DNA of 54,389 nt from an uncultured delta proteobacterium (GCA_900696455.1 CAADGB010000249.1:1-54389), one strand, 5' to 3'. Shown: positions 1-10,335, counted from the first letter of the stretch. A program made the numbers and translations. Notes: a model not told the origin generated them from the sequence alone.

Positions 1-45
1 CGGGCGCGCTCCGGCGGCGGGGCGGCTGCCCGGGCGCGAATGCGG

Positions 46-321
46 TCAGCGGCGGGCGGCCTCCCAGGCGGCCTTCGCCCCGTAGCGGAGCTGGCTGCCC
101 TCGACGATGAAGACGTCGTTCGCAGGAAGCTGCGCCTCGCTGGCGCCCCACCGATCCCGCCCCGTCGAGGGCTCGGCCTCGGGATCCTCCTCGACCCAGG
201 CGCGGCGCTCGGCCACGCCGGCGACGCTGCACTCGAACGGCCAGCTCTCCTGGGACATCACGAAGACGTCCGCGTCCGGGTCCATGTCCTCGAGGATCTC
301 GATCAGCTCGCGTACTTTCAT
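46..321 (-). CDS. small phage protein, unknown function (91 aa)
   Basis: An acidic 91-residue protein that begins [10 protein letters not shown] and continues with a D-P-D-A-D-V-F stretch. This resembles the opening of small uncharacterised phage and plasmid proteins that start with a short helix and then a beta strand. There is no signal peptide, membrane segment or metal motif. It is the last gene of the leftward cluster in the window, downstream of the endolysin. Its start has a good purine-rich ribosome site (CGGAGGACGAGAG before ATG). Function unknown. Confidence 0.75.
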   Translation of the reverse strand: MKVRELIEILEDMDPDADVFVMSQESWPFECSVAGVAERRAWVEEDPEAEPSTGRDRWGASEAQLPANDVFIVEGSQLRYGAKAAWEAARR

Positions 322-364
322 CTCTCGTCCTCCGCTCTCGGGGTTGGTCGGTGCGCCCCGTTCG

Positions 365-383
365 CGAGGACATACAGGCGTTG
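365..383 (-). promoter_or_regulatory. leader repeat, copy 1
   Basis: On the minus strand this reads CAACGCC, then TGT, then ATGTCCTCG. It matches the leader at 40233-40251 at 16 of 19 positions, and in both places it lies 40-60 bases upstream of a small acidic minus-strand gene. The rest of the 322-441 gap holds only this leader and the ribosome site of the downstream gene. Its role (promoter or operator) is inferred from position only. Confidence 0.4.
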
Positions 384-441
384 CTCCGCGGGCATCTCAA
401 GCTCTTCCGTGGTGCCGTTCCGGCGCAAAGGGCGGCGCCGA

Positions 442-1190
<749 letters not shown>

Positions 1191-1191
<1 letters not shown>

Positions 1192-1418
1192 CAGTCCAGC
1201 CCCTCGGCGGCCTTCACGTCCGCGACGACTCTCGCGTAGAGCTCGTCCGCGGGGATGGAGAGATCCGCCGCGCTGACCTCCAGCATCCTGACGCGGCTCA
1301 CCGCGGGGTCGCCGTCGTCGCCGAGGATGTACTTCGCGACCGCCTTGCCCACGACGCCGGGCTGGCCGTCCGGCGCCTCCGACAGCATCAGGATCGTGGC
1401 CTTGAGGATCTTCGCCAT
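1191..1418 (-). CDS. small hypothetical protein (75 aa)
   Basis: A 75-residue protein beginning [12 protein letters not shown], with a small beta-rich N-terminus and an acidic helical C-terminus ([17 protein letters not shown]). No recognised domain. It sits between a similarly small gene and the endolysin, with TGATG coupling to the endolysin. It is probably a minor virion or lysis-associated protein, but nothing in the sequence shows which. Confidence 0.65.
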
Positions 1419-1420
1419 CG

Positions 1421-1825
1421 TTATCTCCCTTCGGTCTCGACGGTCTCGGGCTGCCGGTGCTCGACGCGTGACGGCCCGATGTTGAGGTGGTCGCGCAGCG
1501 CGACGAGGTACTTCTTCACGGCCGGCTCGATCGCCTCGTCCTTGTCGAGGTCGCCCAGGACGACCGCGGCCGCGCGCCGTCGCTCATCGAGCTCGACGTG
1601 CAGAGGCTTCCGCGCGAGGTCCTTGACCAGGCGTCCCTCCGCGATGTCGATCTGCGCCTGCGTGTCCTCGACGCCGGCGAGATCGTCCGCATCGACGATC
1701 ACCTCTGCGGCGATATCCTTCGGGGTCGTCCCTGGCGGCAGCGTGGTCTCGTCGTAACGTTCGTCGCCGCGGTGCTGCGTCTGGATGACGCCGTCGTTGC
1801 GCTTGATGACCCTGATCTTCGCCAT
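1421..1825 (-). CDS. hypothetical protein downstream of tail fibre (134 aa)
   Basis: A 134-residue charged protein starting [12 protein letters not shown]. The N-terminal half looks beta-rich, and the middle ([16 protein letters not shown]) and C-terminus are helical and acidic. Its place directly after the large fibre gene suggests a fibre chaperone or tip accessory, which commonly occupies that slot. This is inference from position only. No domain is recognised. Confidence 0.6.
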   Translation of the reverse strand: MAKIRVIKRNDGVIQTQHRGDERYDETTLPPGTTPKDIAAEVIVDADDLAGVEDTQAQIDIAEGRLVKDLARKPLHVELDERRRAAAVVLGDLDKDEAIEPAVKKYLVALRDHLNIGPSRVEHRQPETVETEGR

Positions 1826-1834
1826 CGCTCCTCC

Positions 1835-3775
1835 CTACGCGCCGAGCACGACGAACATGAACGCCAGATCGGTGAGCGTGCCGCCGCTGTTGATGTCGAC
1901 CTCGAAGCTGATGCCGTTGGGCGAGAAGACGTGCGTGGAGAACGAGGCGTTGAGCGCGCCGGAGTTCACGGTGACGATGACCGCGTTCACGGTGCCGGGA
2001 TCCACGTCGAGCGTGACGGAGTAGCGCCCCGTGCCCGGCTTGCTGATCGACGCCACGTTCCAGTGCGGGGCGTTCAGCGCGCCAGCCGCAGTCACGCTGC
2101 CCCAGGCCTTCACGATGTTCCGCTGGCTGACGCCGTTGATCTCGACGGCGTCCGGCACGTCGCCCGTATGCTGCGGCAGGAAGACCCAGCCCCTGATGAG
2201 GTCCCAGATCTTCCCGCCGAGGAAGCTCGGATGGCTCGCCTCGATGGCCTCGCTCTCGGACAAGCCGAGGAAGCCCGAGCCGGTGCCGCTGCCGATGATC
2301 GCCGGCGTGTTCTCGTCGAAGGCGAAGGCACGCACCGCCGGGATGCCGGTGGCGCTCGCCGTCGCGTTTACGTCGCGAAGGAACGCGTTCCATCGAGCGC
2401 TTGCAGACCCGAGCACCAGCCCGGCGACGCTCGCCAGGATGTTGCCGGTGAACGTGTCGCCCGACTTCCGAGCGCGCGCGTTGATGAACGAAAGCAACGT
2501 CGAGAGCTGGGCGTCGACCGTCCCGGCGACGAGAGAGTCGGGGCTGCCGGCGACGGCATCGGCGCCGACGAGGCTCGAGCCCGGCGTGGTGGTCGAGGCG
2601 AGCGCGGTCGCGACGACGCGCGCGTTGATCGCCGCCACGATCGCGTCGATCTGCGCCTTGACCGTCCCTGCGGCGAGGCTGGTCGGCGAGCCCGCGACGG
2701 CCTGGTTGCCGATCTGCGACGCGCCGTGCCCGGCCGCCTGCGACTGCAGGTCCGCGACGATCTCCTGGAGCTGTGCCTGGACGTTGGCGCCGGAGATGTA
2801 GGCGTGGGCCGCGGCCGCGATGGCGCTTGCGTTGTGCGCGCCGGTCACCGCCGACAGGTGGGCGTTGAGCCAGGCGAGGAGCTGTGAGAGCTGCCCGTCC
2901 ACGTTGCCTGCCGGGAGCGCATTCGGCGCGCCCGGGACGGCGTCGGCACCGACGAGGCCCGCGCCTGCGTTCCCTGCCGCGGCGCTCGAAAGGTCGTCGA
3001 TGAGCTCGTTGATGGCGGCCTGGACCGTCGCTGCGGCGACGAAGCCGTGCGGCGTGTAGTCGACGTCCCCGGCGGGATGGCGGCGCGCCGCGCCCGTGAA
3101 GTGGTCATCGAGCTCCGCATCGACCTCGTCGAGCGCCGACTGCACCGTGTTGACGGCGGGCTGGAGAACGTTCCAGGCACCGCTGACGATCGCCACCGCG
3201 TCCCCGGTCGCGAAGATGAAGACCTGCCGGCGCGAGACGTCGATGTCGCCGGCGAGGATCTGGGTCTGGCCGTTCGACCGCCGCACGTCGCAGACCAGGA
3301 GCTCGTCGGGCTGAAGCGCCACCTTCGCAGCCGTGCCGGCCGGCGCCGCGGGCCCTTGCCGAACCACGATCTGGAACGACTCGTCGCGCCGGAAGAAGAC
3401 CTGCTGCGAGTTGCCGTCAGTGCGCGGGTCGCTGAGCAGGCGCTCGAACTTGATGAAGACGCCCAGCCACCGCTCCTCTCCGGCGACGGGGACCTGAGTC
3501 GGGATGCCGGCGTGGTCCACGGAGCAGTCGACCACCTGGCCCGTCCCGACGAAGATCCGCTGGCCGAGGTTGTCGTAGGCCCGGGCCGGCGCCGTGAGGT
3601 CGATCGTCAGGTCGGGGACCGGGCTGTGCGGTGTGGGCTCGGCGCCAGAGACGATCCCGTAGATCCCGAGGTCCGCCGCGAGGTTCCGGTCCGCCTTCTC
3701 CAAAAGGGCGAAGGCGAGGTCGAGCTCGGCCTCGGTCACCCTCTGGCGGAAGTAGAAGTCCGTGCGATCGGCCAT
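1835..3775 (-). CDS. tail fibre / receptor-binding protein
   Basis: A 646-residue fibre-like protein. The N-terminus (about 1-190) would be the baseplate-attachment part. Residues about 230-430 hold at least three related units with the pattern G-x-x-x-V/I-G-x-x-A-V-x-G-S/A-P-x-x-L-x-A-G-x-V-x-x-Q, typical of repeating fibre shafts. The C-terminus is beta-rich and ends FVVLGA. It lies at the end of the tail operon, just after the mercury cargo, and has its own upstream TGTCCCC-N17-CTTTGCC element (3808-3838). A clear GGAGG lies upstream of the ATG. The host receptor cannot be predicted. Confidence 0.75.
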   Translation of the reverse strand: MADRTDFYFRQRVTEAELDLAFALLEKADRNLAADLGIYGIVSGAEPTPHSPVPDLTIDLTAPARAYDNLGQRIFVGTGQVVDCSVDHAGIPTQVPVAGEERWLGVFIKFERLLSDPRTDGNSQQVFFRRDESFQIVVRQGPAAPAGTAAKVALQPDELLVCDVRRSNGQTQILAGDIDVSRRQVFIFATGDAVAIVSGAWNVLQPAVNTVQSALDEVDAELDDHFTGAARRHPAGDVDYTPHGFVAAATVQAAINELIDDLSSAAAGNAGAGLVGADAVPGAPNALPAGNVDGQLSQLLAWLNAHLSAVTGAHNASAIAAAAHAYISGANVQAQLQEIVADLQSQAAGHGASQIGNQAVAGSPTSLAAGTVKAQIDAIVAAINARVVATALASTTTPGSSLVGADAVAGSPDSLVAGTVDAQLSTLLSFINARARKSGDTFTGNILASVAGLVLGSASARWNAFLRDVNATASATGIPAVRAFAFDENTPAIIGSGTGSGFLGLSESEAIEASHPSFLGGKIWDLIRGWVFLPQHTGDVPDAVEINGVSQRNIVKAWGSVTAAGALNAPHWNVASISKPGTGRYSVTLDVDPGTVNAVIVTVNSGALNASFSTHVFSPNGISFEVDINSGGTLTDLAFMFVVLGA

Positions 3776-3807
3776 CCGGCGGTCCTCCGGGCGTGAGCCT
3801 CCGGAGG

Positions 3808-3838
3808 GGCAAAGGCCCGGAAGGGCCGGATGGGGACA
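3808..3838 (-). promoter_or_regulatory. late bipartite element A (TGTCCCC-N17-CTTTGCC)
   Basis: An exact copy of both boxes with 17 bases between them, reading toward the fibre gene. The spacer contains a small hairpin, GGCCC-TTCC-GGGCC. The element begins 16 bases after the stop of the thioredoxin-like gene, so it restarts the late operon after the mercury cargo. The -35/-10-like spacing suggests a promoter; that role is inferred. Confidence 0.65.
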
Positions 3839-3854
3839 GGGCTTGGCGCGGGGC

Positions 3855-4118
3855 CTATGCCTGCCCGAGGCCCGCGGCCCGCAGCGTCGCCTCGGCCGGT
3901 CCGCGACCGGCGCAGCAGTCGGCGAGCTTGCCGTCGATCACGACCGCCGGGACCGAGCGGACGCCGAGCGCTCGGGCCCGGCTCGCGACGCTCGCGTCCT
4001 GCATGTCGAGCACCGAGACCTCGCACGACGGGCACGCGACCTGGTTCACCAGGTCGATGGTCTCCTGGCACGCCGGGCAGCCGGCGCTGAACACTTCGAT
4101 CTTCCTCTTCGTTGCCAT
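3855..4118 (-). CDS. thioredoxin/glutaredoxin-like small protein
   Basis: An 87-residue protein with a thioredoxin fold signature: [12 protein letters not shown] with the redox pair C14/C17 after the first strand, and a cis-Pro region V-R-S-V-P (P57) before the second strand pair. Extra cysteines (CPSC at 29-32 and CC at 68-69) could bind soft metals. It is the third gene of the MerR-MerC unit, so the likely role is thiol transfer or buffering of Hg(II) or another thiophilic metal in the cytoplasm. No signal peptide is present. The ribosome site GGAGAG precedes the ATG. Confidence 0.75.
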   Translation of the reverse strand: MATKRKIEVFSAGCPACQETIDLVNQVACPSCEVSVLDMQDASVASRARALGVRSVPAVVIDGKLADCCAGRGPAEATLRAAGLGQA

Positions 4119-4136
4119 GGTTCTCTCCTTCTGGGT

Positions 4137-4889
4137 TCAGGTTGTGGATGCACGTGCCTTTTCCGGCACGCAGGCTGAGCAGGCTGCGGCTCGTTGTCTC
4201 CGCGGCCAGCTGTTCCAGAGCGACGCGGCAACGAGGACCCCGAGCCCGGCGTACATCGCCGCGTCACTCTCGAAGCTGAACTTGCCGATCAGCACGATGG
4301 CTGCCGCGACGAGCCCCACGGCGAACGGGCCGTACCCGCGCCGGCGGCGCGCGCGGAACGCGAGGGCGCCCACGGCGATGGCCAGGAACGTGCCCGTGAG
4401 CGGGAGCAGGACGGACGCGTCCAGGAGAAAGCCCAGGCCCACCGTCGAGAGAAAGCCGGCGTAGGCCGGCCAGCACGCGGGACAGGCGACCTTGGGCAGG
4501 AGGGCGACTCCGACCGCTGGCACCATCGCCATGCTCGACCGCCACCTGCTCGCCGCGCTCGTGGATCCACCAGACGCGCCTCCGGCCGCCTTCAGGGCGG
4601 CGGCGATGACGCCCACCGGCGGCACCCCACGCGGAGCCTCCTCCCCGTGCTCGTAGAGCCGGCAGCTTCGCGTCCCCTCGACCGGCGCCGCGCCGGCGAC
4701 GTCCCTGCCTTCGACGAGCACGGTCGGTGAGCCGAAGCCGCGGACGTGGCCAGGCGCGTCCGGATCGTCTGCGCGCCACTCGCGCCAGCGGGCCTCGACG
4801 CCCGCCTCCGTGAAGGCCCGGAGGAGCTGCGCCCTGGCCTCGCTCGCGTTGGGACAGTCGGCGTCGTAGACGAGGTCAACGTTCGGCAT
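4137..4889 (-). CDS. merC: MerC-like mercury transport membrane protein with N-terminal thioredoxin-like domain
   Basis: A 250-residue two-part protein. Residues 1-100 look thioredoxin-like, with D-A-D-C-P at 10-13, the G-S-P-T-V-L-V strand at 53-59 and S-C-R-L-Y around C76. Residues 119-228 form about four hydrophobic segments, with KVACPACWPAYAG (C136/C139) at the membrane entry, the hallmark of MerC-type Hg(II) uptake proteins. Another CxxC pair (C237/C240) lies in the C-terminal tail. The start overlaps the end of merR by 14 bases, so the two are co-translated. No mercuric reductase (merA) is present, so the substrate or the purpose of uptake is open. Confidence 0.75.
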   Translation of the reverse strand: MPNVDLVYDADCPNASEARAQLLRAFTEAGVEARWREWRADDPDAPGHVRGFGSPTVLVEGRDVAGAAPVEGTRSCRLYEHGEEAPRGVPPVGVIAAALKAAGGASGGSTSAASRWRSSMAMVPAVGVALLPKVACPACWPAYAGFLSTVGLGFLLDASVLLPLTGTFLAIAVGALAFRARRRRGYGPFAVGLVAAAIVLIGKFSFESDAAMYAGLGVLVAASLWNSWPRRQRAAACSACVPEKARASTT

Positions 4890-5295
4890 GGCTCTCCTCC
4901 CTGTCGAGCACGTCGAGGATGGGACACTCGCTCGTCGGACCGCGCCCGCGGCAACTCTTCACGAGCTTCTCCAGTGCGCCCTTCATGCGTTCGAGGGCGG
5001 CGATCCGCCCTTCGATGTCACCGATCTTGTCCTTCGCGCGCTGGCGAACGTCCGCACAGCTCGAGCTCGGGTCGACCCGCAGCTCGAGCAGATCCTGGAT
5101 CTCCTTCAGGGTGAAGCCGAGATCCTTGGCGTGGCGGATGAATCGAACCCGGCGCACCGTCTCTGCGGGGTACTGGCGGTAGCCCGACGGCCGGCGCGCG
5201 GGCTGGTTGAGGAGCCCCTCGCGCTCGTAGAATCGGATCGTCTCCACGCCGACACCCGCGCTGCGCGCGAGCTGGCCGATCGTCAGGGTCTGCAT
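4876..5295 (-). CDS. merR: MerR-family Hg(II)-responsive regulator
   Basis: A MerR-type activator/repressor of 139 residues from the chosen ATG at 5295, which has GGAGG five bases upstream; an in-frame ATG at 5307 is less well placed. The N-terminal winged helix-turn-helix (TIGQLARSAGVGVETIRFYE) is textbook. Three cysteines lie at residues 80, 115 and 124. Their spacing of 35 and then 9 residues is exactly that of the Hg-binding cysteines C82, C117 and C126 of Tn501 MerR, which argues for true Hg(II) sensing rather than copper or redox sensing. It is the first gene of its own operon. Confidence 0.85.
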   Translation of the reverse strand: MQTLTIGQLARSAGVGVETIRFYEREGLLNQPARRPSGYRQYPAETVRRVRFIRHAKDLGFTLKEIQDLLELRVDPSSSCADVRQRAKDKIGDIEGRIAALERMKGALEKLVKSCRGRGPTSECPILDVLDREESHAER

Positions 5296-5318
5296 CACGA
5301 CCTCCATCGTCAGGAGGA

Positions 5319-5350
5319 AGTATGCGGTCCGTACCCTACTACGGAGTCAA
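5319..5350 (-). promoter_or_regulatory. mer promoter/operator
   Basis: On the minus strand, TTGACT (5350-5345) is followed by the dyad CCGTA-N6-TACGG (5344-5329) and a -10-like CATACT near 5324-5319. The spacer is about 19-20 bp, the over-long spacing typical of MerR-controlled promoters. The dyad closely resembles the classical mer operator. It drives merR-merC-thioredoxin leftwards, so merR is autoregulated within the operon instead of being divergent as in Tn501. Confidence 0.75.
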
Positions 5351-5381
5351 GGGTTGAATCGTCCGGGCGGGGACCGGGCCG

Positions 5382-6719
5382 TCAGTGCAGGTCCGTCGAC
5401 ACCCCGAGCTCGCTGATCCCCAGCTCCCAGTGGTCGAAGGTCGGCGGCGGGCCGGGCTCGATGAGGTCGACGAAGTGGGTGTGGGCTGGCTTGAGATAGT
5501 CGACGATCGCGCGGATCTGGCGGCGCTCGGTCGGCGACAGCGGGACGTCCACCTCGACGTTGAAGGCGTAGCGGGCGAAGCGGTCGGAGGGGCCGAGCTC
5601 CCAGTCGACGCCGAGCTCCGACTCGCCGAGCACGAGCGTGGTGCCCGCGAACGGCGTGACGGCCGTGACGTCGATGCCGAGGAAGAAGCGGATCGCGTTC
5701 TCGATCCCGGCCGACGTCCCCTTCTGCCGGTACATCTCGACGAGGACGGAGGCGAGCCGGCGCTTGCCGAGCTCGTCGAGCTCGAAGGGGAACGGGTTGC
5801 CGAGGTCCTCGAGGATGAGGTCCAGGAACGCCTCGGGCGCGCGCTCGAGGTCGAACACGTCCGCGAAGCGGTCGCACTCGGCGAGGAGCAGGTCGGCCAC
5901 GTCCTGGAGGCACGCGATGAAGCGCCGGAGGTCGCCCGTCACGTCGGCGCGGCGGTTGTGCCGCGGGAGCATGGCCCAGAGGTCGAAGCGCCTCCCCGCG
6001 GGGCGCGGCGGGCGGAAGCCGGCAAAGACGGCGCGGTCGTCCGGCGGCAGCACCGGGTTGCCGAAGACGTCGGCAACGCCCGTGACCTGGACATCGTAGA
6101 GGACATCCGGCGTCATCTCGACGTCGAGCGCGACGCCGACCACGGCGCCCTGAGCATCCGCTGACAGCGGCAGCAGAGGGACCGCGGGGAAGCCGAGCGG
6201 AGCGAACGTGAAGCCCTCCGGATCCGTGACGACGACCTCCTCGTCGAAGCCGATCTGGACGTACCGCGGGCTCTTGGCCTGCGCAGCGACGACCCGCGGC
6301 GCGGTTCGGTCCTCGGCCCTGAACGTGTACGTCTCGTCGAGGGCATGGGCGCCGCCCGCCGTCGCCGAAACGACGCGCACCTCGACGATCGCTTCGCTCG
6401 CGAACGGGACGAGCGGATCGAGGACGACGCGCAGCGTGTCGGCGGTCTCCAACACGGCGGCCCGGGGCCCGTCGAACCCGGGCTGGTGCTCCGGGACGCC
6501 CCCGCCGTCGAAGGCGAGCGCGCCGTCCACCCAGACCCGCGTCGCGGCGCGATCGATCCCGTCCGAGCCGGGATCGAGGACATCGAGCGCGATCGGCCAC
6601 TCGAGCGGCACGCCGGTCTCGCCCGGGCCCGGATCGCGGTTGACGAGCAGCGGGCGCTCGACGGCCACGATGGCGGCGACGTTGTCGGCGTACAGCCCGG
6701 GGAGCTCGACGGCGGGCAT
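5382..6719 (-). CDS. tail protein I-like baseplate protein
   Basis: A 445-residue protein. The N-terminal 230 residues are beta-rich and Ig-like, with D-P-x-P-G-x-x-x-V-P type segments. The C-terminal part matches the phage tail protein I type: L-P-R-H-N-R-R, then R-R-F-I-A-C-L-Q-D, then [17 protein letters not shown], then [20 protein letters not shown]. These proteins sit in the baseplate next to gpJ and connect to the fibres. It follows gpJ with three small genes between, as expected in P2-like and contractile-injection systems. The mercury cargo lies directly downstream. Confidence 0.8.
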   Translation of the reverse strand: MPAVELPGLYADNVAAIVAVERPLLVNRDPGPGETGVPLEWPIALDVLDPGSDGIDRAATRVWVDGALAFDGGGVPEHQPGFDGPRAAVLETADTLRVVLDPLVPFASEAIVEVRVVSATAGGAHALDETYTFRAEDRTAPRVVAAQAKSPRYVQIGFDEEVVVTDPEGFTFAPLGFPAVPLLPLSADAQGAVVGVALDVEMTPDVLYDVQVTGVADVFGNPVLPPDDRAVFAGFRPPRPAGRRFDLWAMLPRHNRRADVTGDLRRFIACLQDVADLLLAECDRFADVFDLERAPEAFLDLILEDLGNPFPFELDELGKRRLASVLVEMYRQKGTSAGIENAIRFFLGIDVTAVTPFAGTTLVLGESELGVDWELGPSDRFARYAFNVEVDVPLSPTERRQIRAIVDYLKPAHTHFVDLIEPGPPPTFDHWELGISELGVSTDLH

Positions 6720-7115
6720 CTACGTCACCACAAGCTCGAGGCGCACGCCGACCTGGTGGACGCCGGCGAGCTTCGAGACGTTGGCGGCGAGGTCGGTCAG
6801 CTCGCGCTCGCGCCCCGGCGCGCAGGTCGCCCGCGCGTACTTCGTGCCGTCCACGACCAGCGACACCTCCCAGCCGAGCCCGGACGGGGTGCTCGGGGGC
6901 ACCCGGAGGCGAAGGTGGGCTCGGACGAGATCCACCCCGGTGAGATCGGTGTCCTGCACCACCTCGGCACGGTCGCCCGGGGCCAGCTCGAAGAAGCGCC
7001 CGGGCTCGTCCTCGCCCAGGACGAACACATGATCGCCCGACGCCGGCGCGGCCCGCTGCGGCGCGATGCGTCCTTGCCCGAGACCCAGACGCGATCGAAA
7101 TGCGTCGAGCTCCAT
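6720..7115 (-). CDS. hypothetical baseplate-associated protein (131 aa)
   Basis: The start is taken at ATG 7115, which overlaps the preceding stop. The 131 residues open MELDAFRSRLGLG and form a beta-rich domain with strands around V30-L33, L68-V72 and W82-D89. It probably folds as a beta-sandwich virion protein. It sits between two other unclassified virion genes and the tail protein I gene. No recognised family. Confidence 0.65.
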   Translation of the reverse strand: MELDAFRSRLGLGQGRIAPQRAAPASGDHVFVLGEDEPGRFFELAPGDRAEVVQDTDLTGVDLVRAHLRLRVPPSTPSGLGWEVSLVVDGTKYARATCAPGRERELTDLAANVSKLAGVHQVGVRLELVVT

Positions 7116-7810
7116 CAGACCTGCCTCATCAGCTCGATGTGGTCGATGAACGCGCGGCGCGTGACGTCCTTGACCGCGAAGCCGAAGCCGCCACGCCCGG
7201 AGGTCAGCGGCTGGCTGCCGCTGTTGATGGCCACGTGGTCGTCGATGAACTGGGTCATGCCCGCGACGGGCTGCCAGTTGGGGGGCGTGCCGAGCGGCTG
7301 CGCGTCGAGGTCGTTCTTGAACACCTTGAGCACGACGTCGCCGTTGTCGTTCACGATCGCGTCGAGGCGCAGGTGAAGCCAGGTGCCCTGCGCGAAGCTC
7401 TCCCCGGAGGCGAGCAGCGCGCCCGGACCCTCCGAGTCCGGGATCCCGACGGCGACCATGCCCTTGCGCAGCACGATGCGGTGCGGATCGTCGTCCGAGA
7501 GGCCGAGCAGGTACGCGGTGTCGTTCACCGAGTTGCCCTGGCAGCAGAGAAAGAGGAACGGGGAGAAGCCGGTCGGCCCGCCGCCTGGCCCGCGCTGCAG
7601 GCACCCGCGGATCGACGCGCCCTTCGCCATCGGGGCGAAGTTCACGAGGTTGGCGAACAGCGCGACCGCTCCCTGCACGGCGGCGAGTGAGTTGAACGCG
7701 AAGAGGAAGTTGCCGCCGCCGGGCGGCCGCGCGATGCCGGCCGTGACGCCGCGGTCCACGGTGGCGATGTCGAGCCCGTTGTTGAGGTAGGTCCAGTCCG
7801 CTTCGGCCAT
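7115..7810 (-). CDS. hypothetical virion protein, lectin-like beta-sandwich (231 aa)
   Basis: The start is at ATG 7810 behind GAAGGAG. The 231-residue protein starts MAEADWTYLNNGLD. It alternates short strands and glycine turns, with W-L-H-L-R-L-D-A and D-H-I-E-L strands like those of concanavalin-type carbohydrate-binding virion proteins. It lies in the baseplate/fibre region. A role in glycan contact is inference from the fold impression and location only. Confidence 0.6.
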   Translation of the reverse strand: MAEADWTYLNNGLDIATVDRGVTAGIARPPGGGNFLFAFNSLAAVQGAVALFANLVNFAPMAKGASIRGCLQRGPGGGPTGFSPFLFLCCQGNSVNDTAYLLGLSDDDPHRIVLRKGMVAVGIPDSEGPGALLASGESFAQGTWLHLRLDAIVNDNGDVVLKVFKNDLDAQPLGTPPNWQPVAGMTQFIDDHVAINSGSQPLTSGRGGFGFAVKDVTRRAFIDHIELMRQV

Positions 7811-7821
7811 GGTCGTCTCCT

Positions 7822-8370
7822 TCAGATGGTCGCCGCCGGCGTCCAGCCGTTCTCGAAGTCCTCGTCGGGATCGGCGCCGCCGTCGAACATCGCCGTGGCG
7901 CTGGCGACGCTCCCCCAGGCGAAGGCGTAGGACTCGTTCGAGCGCCACTGCTCCTCGAAGTCCTCGCCGGGCTCGCCGTCGAACATCCCGACCACGGCGG
8001 CCACGTCCTCCCACGCGGTGCTGTACGGCACGTTGGCCCAGCCGCTCTCCATGTCCTCGACCGCGCCGCCGCCGAACGGTGCGGTGATGACCTGCCCCGC
8101 CGGGAGCTCGGTCATGTAGAGGTCGTTGGCCCAGGCCTCCTCGAAGTCCTCGAAGCCCTCGGCGATCGGGTCGAAGAAGGCGAGCGCGAGCTGGCCCGGG
8201 CCGAACGCGAGCAGCAGATCGAACCAGCGCTCGAAGTCCTCCCAGGCGCGATGCGGAGCGGGCCCGAAGCCCGCGATGCGCTCGAGCGAGGTCACGGTCA
8301 CGAGCGTCCAGTGCTCGGCCGCGCCCGGTGCGGCGCCCGCGTCCTCGAAGCTCGGGTTCAGGATGGCCAT
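7822..8370 (-). CDS. acidic repeat virion protein (182 aa)
   Basis: This protein begins [12 protein letters not shown], an N-P-S-F-E opening often seen at the start of galactose-binding-like domains. It then carries four or five copies of an acidic/aromatic motif: E-D-F-E-x-x-W at about residues 44, 74 and 137, E-D-M-E-x-x-W at 105, and E-D-F-E-x-x-W near the C-terminus. The unit length is about 30 residues. It overlaps the gpJ stop as TGATG, so it is translated with the baseplate genes. No known family is recognised. Confidence 0.65.
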   Translation of the reverse strand: MAILNPSFEDAGAAPGAAEHWTLVTVTSLERIAGFGPAPHRAWEDFERWFDLLLAFGPGQLALAFFDPIAEGFEDFEEAWANDLYMTELPAGQVITAPFGGGAVEDMESGWANVPYSTAWEDVAAVVGMFDGEPGEDFEEQWRSNESYAFAWGSVASATAMFDGGADPDEDFENGWTPAATI

Positions 8371-9881
8371 CAGAGGAGCGCCCCCGTATCGCCGTCGATG
8401 AGCGTGACGTTGCCGAGGAGCGGGAACTCCTTGATGCGGAGCTTCACGTCGGCGGGCAGGCCGTTGAGCTTGAGGTCGCCGGTGCGGTCGCCGATCTTCC
8501 GGACGCCGACCGTGTCGCGGATGACGTTGAAGACGTCGGACCAGGCAATCTCGCCGACCGGGTTGCCGTCGGCGTCCTTGATGTTGAAGCCGAAGTCGAC
8601 GAGCGGGTTGGGCGTGCCGTCCGGGTTCGTCACGCGGAACATCGCCTGGAGGTTGGCGCGCACGCGGTCCCGGACGGCGGCCTTCGCGTGGCCCTGGCGC
8701 AGGTAAATCCGGGCCTCGATCTCGATGTTCCGGTACACGGGGCTCTGCACGGAGACCTGGAAGGTCAGCGTGTGCGGATAGACCTCCGTGACCTGCTGCA
8801 GCACGGCGTTCTTGAGTGCCGGCGTGGGCAAGCCGCCGCCCTCGGGGATGACGAACAGGATGCCCGCGTTCTCGTCGATGGAGGCGTCCTCGTTCGACGT
8901 GAGCATCAGCGCCCGCGCGACGCCCGGAACGCGGCGCGCGTTGACCTCGAAGTCCTCGCGGGTCACCGTGCGGGTCAGCGTCCGCAGGCTCTCCGGTGCG
9001 AGCAGCTTCGCCGAGGCGACGCTCTGCCGATCCGCACCACCCGTCGCCGGGTCGGCGTTGGTCACCGTGAGCTGCACGGGATGGCCGTGCACATCGGTGA
9101 ACGCCCCCTCGACGACGACCAGGCGCGCGGCGTCCACGTTGCCGCCCGCGCCACCGCCGGTCTTGTAGGTGACCTGCACGGTGCCGGTGGGCGGCGCGCC
9201 GCTCGTGCCGTTGCCGAAGCGGATCGTCGCGCGGTCGTTCTGGTCGACGAGCACCATGAAGTGCCGGTCGTTCGGCTCGGAGCCGAGCAGGCTGTCGACC
9301 TCGACATAGGGGCCGTTCGCGGCCGACACCGCCGCCGACCCGTCGAGGTAGGGCGTGTGGTCGAGCACGATGTCGAGGTCGGCCAGCCCTCGGGCGTCGA
9401 AGAGCTGCGTTCGCGTGTCCGAGCTCTCGATGACGCCCGTCGCCTCCGGTGGATCGGCGCCCGCCGGGATCACGACGTCCGCCAGGAGCTGGAACCGGAC
9501 GGGCTCCGTCACCTCCTGGGTGCGGACGACGGTCCCCGCCGGGATGACCACCTCGGCGGCGGGCGGCCGCGCGAGCTTGAAGAGCACCACGGCGGTGGCC
9601 GCCTGCGCGCCGCGGAGCCGGTAGCCGAGCATGCGGGCCAGGGCGATGACGTTCTTGCGCTGGGTGGCCGGCGCGAGCCGCGACTCGCGCGCCTGGTTGT
9701 CCAGGTAGAACGTGACGACGTCGCCGACGAACGCGTACATCTCGATGAGCAAGTTCCCGAAGCTGGCGACCGAGAAGTCGCTCCAGTCCGGGAACACGCT
9801 CTTCACGAGCGCGATGAGCCGCGCCCGAAGGGCGTCGAAGTCCTTGTCGGTGTAGTCGACGCTGCCCGGGAGCACGGCCAC
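8370..9881 (-). CDS. baseplate wedge protein J-like
   Basis: A 503-residue baseplate J family protein. The start is a GTG at 9881 with GGAGG eight bases upstream. Supporting segments are D-Y-T-D-K-D-F-D near the start, [13 protein letters not shown], a tract of R-M-L-G-Y-R-L-R-G, then the [10 protein letters not shown]-x-V-P-G-V region and a C-terminal wedge domain. In contractile tails J joins gp25 and tail protein I to form the wedge. It lies directly after the gp25-like gene and has its own bipartite element B upstream, which nearly abuts the upstream stop. Confidence 0.85.
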   Translation of the reverse strand: MAVLPGSVDYTDKDFDALRARLIALVKSVFPDWSDFSVASFGNLLIEMYAFVGDVVTFYLDNQARESRLAPATQRKNVIALARMLGYRLRGAQAATAVVLFKLARPPAAEVVIPAGTVVRTQEVTEPVRFQLLADVVIPAGADPPEATGVIESSDTRTQLFDARGLADLDIVLDHTPYLDGSAAVSAANGPYVEVDSLLGSEPNDRHFMVLVDQNDRATIRFGNGTSGAPPTGTVQVTYKTGGGAGGNVDAARLVVVEGAFTDVHGHPVQLTVTNADPATGGADRQSVASAKLLAPESLRTLTRTVTREDFEVNARRVPGVARALMLTSNEDASIDENAGILFVIPEGGGLPTPALKNAVLQQVTEVYPHTLTFQVSVQSPVYRNIEIEARIYLRQGHAKAAVRDRVRANLQAMFRVTNPDGTPNPLVDFGFNIKDADGNPVGEIAWSDVFNVIRDTVGVRKIGDRTGDLKLNGLPADVKLRIKEFPLLGNVTLIDGDTGALL

Positions 9882-9899
9882 GGCGTTCACCTCCGAGGA

Positions 9900-9930
9900 G
9901 GCAAAGGCCCGCGCCGCGAACGCGGGGACA
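9900..9930 (-). promoter_or_regulatory. late bipartite element B (TGTCCCC-N17-CTTTGCC)
   Basis: Both boxes are exact. The spacer holds a CCGC-GTTC-GCGG hairpin that extends into the first box. The downstream CGGAGG is the ribosome site of gpJ, so a transcript starting seven bases after CTTTGC would have only about a 13-base leader. It begins three bases past the stop of the gp25-like gene. Confidence 0.65.
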
Positions 9931-9933
9931 GGC

Positions 9934-10335
9934 TCACGTCCCGATCGGCAGCGCCACCTCGGCCGGCTGATCCGTGGCCACACCTGCCCGCCGCGCCGGC
10001 CGGTAGCGCACGCGCAGCAGGAGCGCGGCGTCCTCCCGGGTGACCGCCACCTCAACGAGCTCGGCCTCGGGCACCCAGCGCTTGAGGGCGTCCCGGACCA
10101 GCACCCGGGCCAGCTCGGCCAGCGCGACGTCGTTGCGCTGGTGGCGAAGAAGGTCGAGCCCGGCGCCGAACGACGTGCGCCACGGCAGCTCGCCGGAGGA
10201 CCGCGGCGTGGCACCGGCGGTCATGAGCGCCTGGAGGACCTTCGTGCCGAGCAGGTCTCCCCCGGTGCCGGACGCGAAGTCGCGCTTCCGATCGCGCCGG
10301 AAGGGAACCAGTAGGCCTCGGATCTGGTCAGTCAT
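9934..10335 (-). CDS. gpW/gp25-like baseplate wedge protein
   Basis: 133 residues from ATG 10335. The core [20 protein letters not shown] and the following [11 protein letters not shown]-x-x-W-V-P-E-A-E-L match the gpW/gp25 family, the small wedge subunit that contacts the sheath and is lysozyme-like in T4. Here it is the short non-enzymatic form. It precedes gpJ, the canonical order for contractile tails. Confidence 0.8.
   Translation of the reverse strand: MTDQIRGLLVPFRRDRKRDFASGTGGDLLGTKVLQALMTAGATPRSSGELPWRTSFGAGLDLLRHQRNDVALAELARVLVRDALKRWVPEAELVEVAVTREDAALLLRVRYRPARRAGVATDQPAEVALPIGT

Noticed and set aside
2440-3010. Repeated DNA words suggesting a CRISPR array
   Set aside because: The repeats are in-frame protein repeats of the tail fibre shaft with unequal DNA spacing. 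No CRISPR array or tRNA was seen anywhere in the window.
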